Source: CAVVNP01 sp963800235 (lineage in GTDB: Bacteria > Actinomycetota > Acidimicrobiia > Acidimicrobiales > Iamiaceae). Taken from it: a DNA stretch of 64,000 bases. A program made the translations under genes and the position numbers. The stretch covers positions 744,001-808,000 of the forward strand of contig CAWDAD010000001.1 in the NCBI GenBank assembly GCA_963800235.1, read 5' to 3'. Below the pieces are notes generated by a model. The model was not told the DNA's origin. It made no database searches and saw nothing but the letters and a program-made list of their open reading frames with translations. Positions within the stretch are counted from its first letter, which is position 1; every line of letters starts with the position of its first letter. Shown one piece after another: positions 61,618 to 64,000 of this stretch.

Positions 61618-62355
61618 GTGGCCGGAGGCACGGACGCACGTCCCGATGACGCGCCTCGCGACGAGCGGGCGCCGACGTCGGCGGGGACCATCCGACCACG
61701 GCGCGCCCTCCCGAGCAGCCGGGCCATGGTCGGCGCCCTGCTGGTGGTGATCGCCGGCGTCTCCCTCTTCGCCGCGCACACCAGCGCCACCCGGCCGGCG
61801 CGGGCGCGGTTCGTCGTGGCGGCGCGAGCCATCGCGCCGGGTCAGGTGCTCACCACCGCCGACGTCCGCACCGCATCGATGGACCTGCCCGACGGCACCG
61901 CCGCCGGCTCGTTCACCTCGAGCGAGCAGGTCGTCGGCCACGTCGCCCTCGGCCCCATCGGTCCCGGCGACCTGCTCGACCGCACGACGGTCCCCGACGA
62001 GGCACCGACCGGTCGGCGGGCCCAGCTCTCGCTCGCCCTCGACGTCGACCGCACCGTCGACGGCAGCCTGCGCAGCGGCGACCGGGTCGACGTCCTCGTC
62101 ACCTACGGAAGCGGCGAGGGGGCCACCACCGAGGTCGTCACCAGCCGAGCCCGGCTCCTCGCCGCCCCCGGCGCCGGTGATCCCCGGCTCGGCGGCGAGC
62201 GCCGTCAGACCGTCACGCTCGAGGTCACCGACCTCGACGACGCCCTCCGCCTCGTGCACGCCGCCCGAGCGGGCGAGGTCACCCTGGTCCGCACCACCGC
62301 CTTCGGCGGGCGTGAGTACACCTCGTCGACCTACGCACCGGCCGGGGACCGCTGA
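61618..62355 (+). CDS. cpaB: Flp pilus assembly protein CpaB (RcpC/SAF domain)
   Basis: 245 residues from GTG 61618, with GGGAGG six bases upstream. A membrane anchor (about 44-62, MVGALLVVIAGVSLFAAHTSA) is followed by a SAF domain with FVVAARAIAPGQVLTTADVRT and the RcpC-like ALDVDRTVDGSLRSGDRVDVLVTYG segment. CpaB is a periplasmic-side component of the Tad/Flp secretion machine. It is the first visible gene of the operon, two bases before the next gene. Confidence 0.85.
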   Translation: MAGGTDARPDDAPRDERAPTSAGTIRPRRALPSSRAMVGALLVVIAGVSLFAAHTSATRPARARFVVAARAIAPGQVLTTADVRTASMDLPDGTAAGSFTSSEQVVGHVALGPIGPGDLLDRTTVPDEAPTGRRAQLSLALDVDRTVDGSLRSGDRVDVLVTYGSGEGATTEVVTSRARLLAAPGAGDPRLGGERRQTVTLEVTDLDDALRLVHAARAGEVTLVRTTAFGGREYTSSTYAPAGDR

Positions 62356-62357
62356 CG

Positions 62358-63650
62358 GTGGCGGGGAGCCGCTTCGTCGTCCTCGGCCTGGCGCACGTCC
62401 GCTCGGGGTGGTTCACCGAGGTGGCCCGCTGGTCGACGGCCGGCTCGGTCCCGGTCGAGTTCGTGAAGTGCCTCACCGCCGAGGAGGCCCGGGCGCGCCT
62501 GGCGTCGGGGCGGCCGTGCTCGGCCCTGGTGATCGACGGGCGGCTCCCCGCCGCCGACCGCGACCTGTTCGACGTCGCCGGCCGCGCCGGCTGCCCGACC
62601 GTGGTGGTGTCGGCGGACGACGGCCGCGACTGGGTCCGGCTCGGCGCAGCCGCCACCCTCGCGCCGGAGTTCGACCGGCCCGCGCTGCTGGAGGTGCTCG
62701 AGCGGACGGCCACGCCGGTGGACGACGTCGGGGCCGCCGCCCTCGCCGACGAGGCGGCCGGACCGGCCGTCGGGTGGCGCGGCCGCCTGGTGGCGGTGAC
62801 CGGCTCCGGCGGGGCGGGGACCTCGATCGTCGCCATGGCGCTCGCCCAGGGCCTGGGCCACGACGTCCGCAACGGCGGTCTCGTCCTGCTCGCCGACCTC
62901 GCCCTCGACGCCGACCAGGCCCTGCTGCACCACGCCGGCGACGTGGTCCCCGGCGTGCAGGAGCTGGTCGAGGCCCATCGCGCCGGGCGCCCGGCGGCCG
63001 AGGAGGTGCGGGCGCTGACCTTCGACGTCCCCGATCGCCGCTACCGGCTGCTGCTCGGGCTCCGCCGTCACCGGGACTGGGCGGCGCTGCGCCCCCGGGC
63101 GTTCGAGGCGGCCCTGGACGGGCTGCTCGCTTCGTACCGCGCCGTGGTGGCCGACGTCGACGCCGACGTCGAAGGAGCCGACGAGTGCGGCAGCGTCGAC
63201 GTCGAGGAGCGCAACGTCATGGCCCGCACCGCCCTCGCCGCGGCCGATGCCGTCGTCGTGGTCACCCGGCCGGACCTGGCCGGCGTCGCGGCCACGCTCC
63301 GCACCGTCGGAGGCCTGCACGACCTCGGCGTGGCGCCGGACCGCGTGCTCGTCGCCTTCAACCGGGCGCCGCGCCACCAGCGGGCACGGGCCGAGCTCAC
63401 CCGGGCGACCGCCGAGCTCGGCGGGCCATCCTCCGGCGGCGCGGCGACGCCGATCTTCCTCTCCGAGCGGCGAGGACTCGACGGCCTCGTGCGCGACGGG
63501 GCCCGGCTCCCGTCCTCGTTGGTCACGCCGCTGACCCGGGCGGTCGAGGCCGTGGTGGACCGGGCCGCCCTCGATCCGATCGACGCCGAGCCCGAGCCGA
63601 TCGCCGCGGGGTCCCTCGGCATCTGGACCGGGAAGGCCGTCGCCGGATGA
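62358..63650 (+). CDS. Flp/Tad pilus CpaE-like ATPase (MinD/ParA family)
   Basis: 430 residues from GTG 62358. An N-terminal receiver-like domain (about 1-120) precedes the deviant Walker A GSGGAGTSIVAMALAQGL near residue 156, with DVDADVEGADE and VVVTRPDL segments. Typical CpaE orthologs localise pilus assembly to a pole. The P-loop lacks the usual final lysine (GGAGTS for GGVGKT), so ATP binding may be altered or lost. The start is two bases after cpaB. Confidence 0.75.
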   Translation: MAGSRFVVLGLAHVRSGWFTEVARWSTAGSVPVEFVKCLTAEEARARLASGRPCSALVIDGRLPAADRDLFDVAGRAGCPTVVVSADDGRDWVRLGAAATLAPEFDRPALLEVLERTATPVDDVGAAALADEAAGPAVGWRGRLVAVTGSGGAGTSIVAMALAQGLGHDVRNGGLVLLADLALDADQALLHHAGDVVPGVQELVEAHRAGRPAAEEVRALTFDVPDRRYRLLLGLRRHRDWAALRPRAFEAALDGLLASYRAVVADVDADVEGADECGSVDVEERNVMARTALAAADAVVVVTRPDLAGVAATLRTVGGLHDLGVAPDRVLVAFNRAPRHQRARAELTRATAELGGPSSGGAATPIFLSERRGLDGLVRDGARLPSSLVTPLTRAVEAVVDRAALDPIDAEPEPIAAGSLGIWTGKAVAG

Positions 63651-64000
63651 GCGTCACCGCCCCTCGGCACGAGGAGTCGGCCGACCCATCGCCGCTGGTC
63701 GAGATCGAGCGACAGGTGCAGGCGCAGGCCAAGGACCTGGAGCTCGACCCGGCCGAGGCCAGCGACCGCCGCCGGCTCCGGTCCCTCGTCGACCGGGCGG
63801 TGGCGGACTGGTCGATCGACCACAAGCGGGGCGCCCGCAGCTTCGACCTCTCGGATCCGGAGCTGGTGGCGGAACGGGCGCTCCGCAACCTCGCCGGGTA
63901 CGGGCCGTTGCAGCCGCTGCTCGACGACGACGACGTCTGGGAGATCATGGTCAACGCTCCCGACTCGATCTTCGTGAAGCGCCACCGGGGTCCGAGCGGG
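63647..64000 (+). CDS. cpaF: CpaF/TadA-type secretion ATPase, cut by right edge
   Basis: The first 118 residues are visible, from ATG 63647 overlapping the previous stop (ATGA). ERQVQAQAKDL, then LVAERALRNLAGYGPLQPLLDDDDVWEIMVNAPDSIFVKRHRG, matches the N-terminal domain of CpaF/TadA ATPases (the GYGPLQPLLDD and E-I-MVN motifs). The ATPase core is outside the window. It would power Flp pilus assembly. Confidence 0.88.
   Translation, partial: MSVTAPRHEESADPSPLVEIERQVQAQAKDLELDPAEASDRRRLRSLVDRAVADWSIDHKRGARSFDLSDPELVAERALRNLAGYGPLQPLLDDDDVWEIMVNAPDSIFVKRHRGPSG

Overview
The window is a very GC-rich (about 70% or more by eye) chromosomal segment from an actinobacterium. The gene content fits the class Acidimicrobiia or a relative: a BldC-like regulator, F420-type oxidoreductases, an AfsR/SARP-type regulator, two 13E12-type (DUF222) HNH proteins, a primary sigma factor coupled to dnaG, and a Flp/Tad pilus locus. 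This placement is inference. Starts are often GTG, and gene pairs often overlap as ATGA or GTGA.

Layout. 0-4.5 kb: a four-gene catabolic operon on the minus strand (DapA-like lyase, old-yellow-enzyme reductase, Gfo/Idh/MocA dehydrogenase, DUF6807), cut by the left edge. 4.6-14.2 kb: an accessory stretch with a K+ channel, a decayed methyltransferase, an SOS-boxed HNH gene, a broken beta-propeller gene, a cupin, a large AfsR-type regulator, and a thiol/metal-stress cluster (cysteine-rich peptide, thioredoxin, rhomboid-like protein, DUF302) carrying two CsoR-family-like operators. It ends near tRNA-Val. 14.3-27.5 kb: mixed metabolism (Nudix, frameshifted inositol monophosphatase, GH5 glycosidase, CLC transporter, enoyl-CoA hydratase, flavin/F420 split-barrel proteins, lipoprotein, tRNA-Met, Baeyer-Villiger monooxygenase). 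27.4-34.3 kb: a response-regulator remnant, a second SOS-boxed HNH gene, fumarase and malic enzyme both broken by single-base shifts, and a kinase of lower GC beside tRNA-Asn.

34.3-64 kb is mostly core: sigma factor-dnaG, TerC, gadB with a hairpin repeat array, glyS, recO, uppS, dinG, a glycan-modifying cassette (two glycosyltransferase genes, one with two fused GT4 modules, plus a coiled-coil methyltransferase), then era-corC-ybeY-phoH, a BldC-like gene, a rifampin phosphotransferase with a rifamycin-associated-element-like palindrome just upstream, and the start of a Flp pilus operon (cpaB-cpaE-cpaF) cut by the right edge.

Three themes recur. Small regulatory palindromes can be matched to known families (LexA, CsoR/CstR, RAE). 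Tandem duplications or palindromes lie exactly over gene stop codons. Single-base G/C indels break several otherwise well-conserved genes; either assembly error or real decay could explain these, and the sequence alone cannot decide between them.
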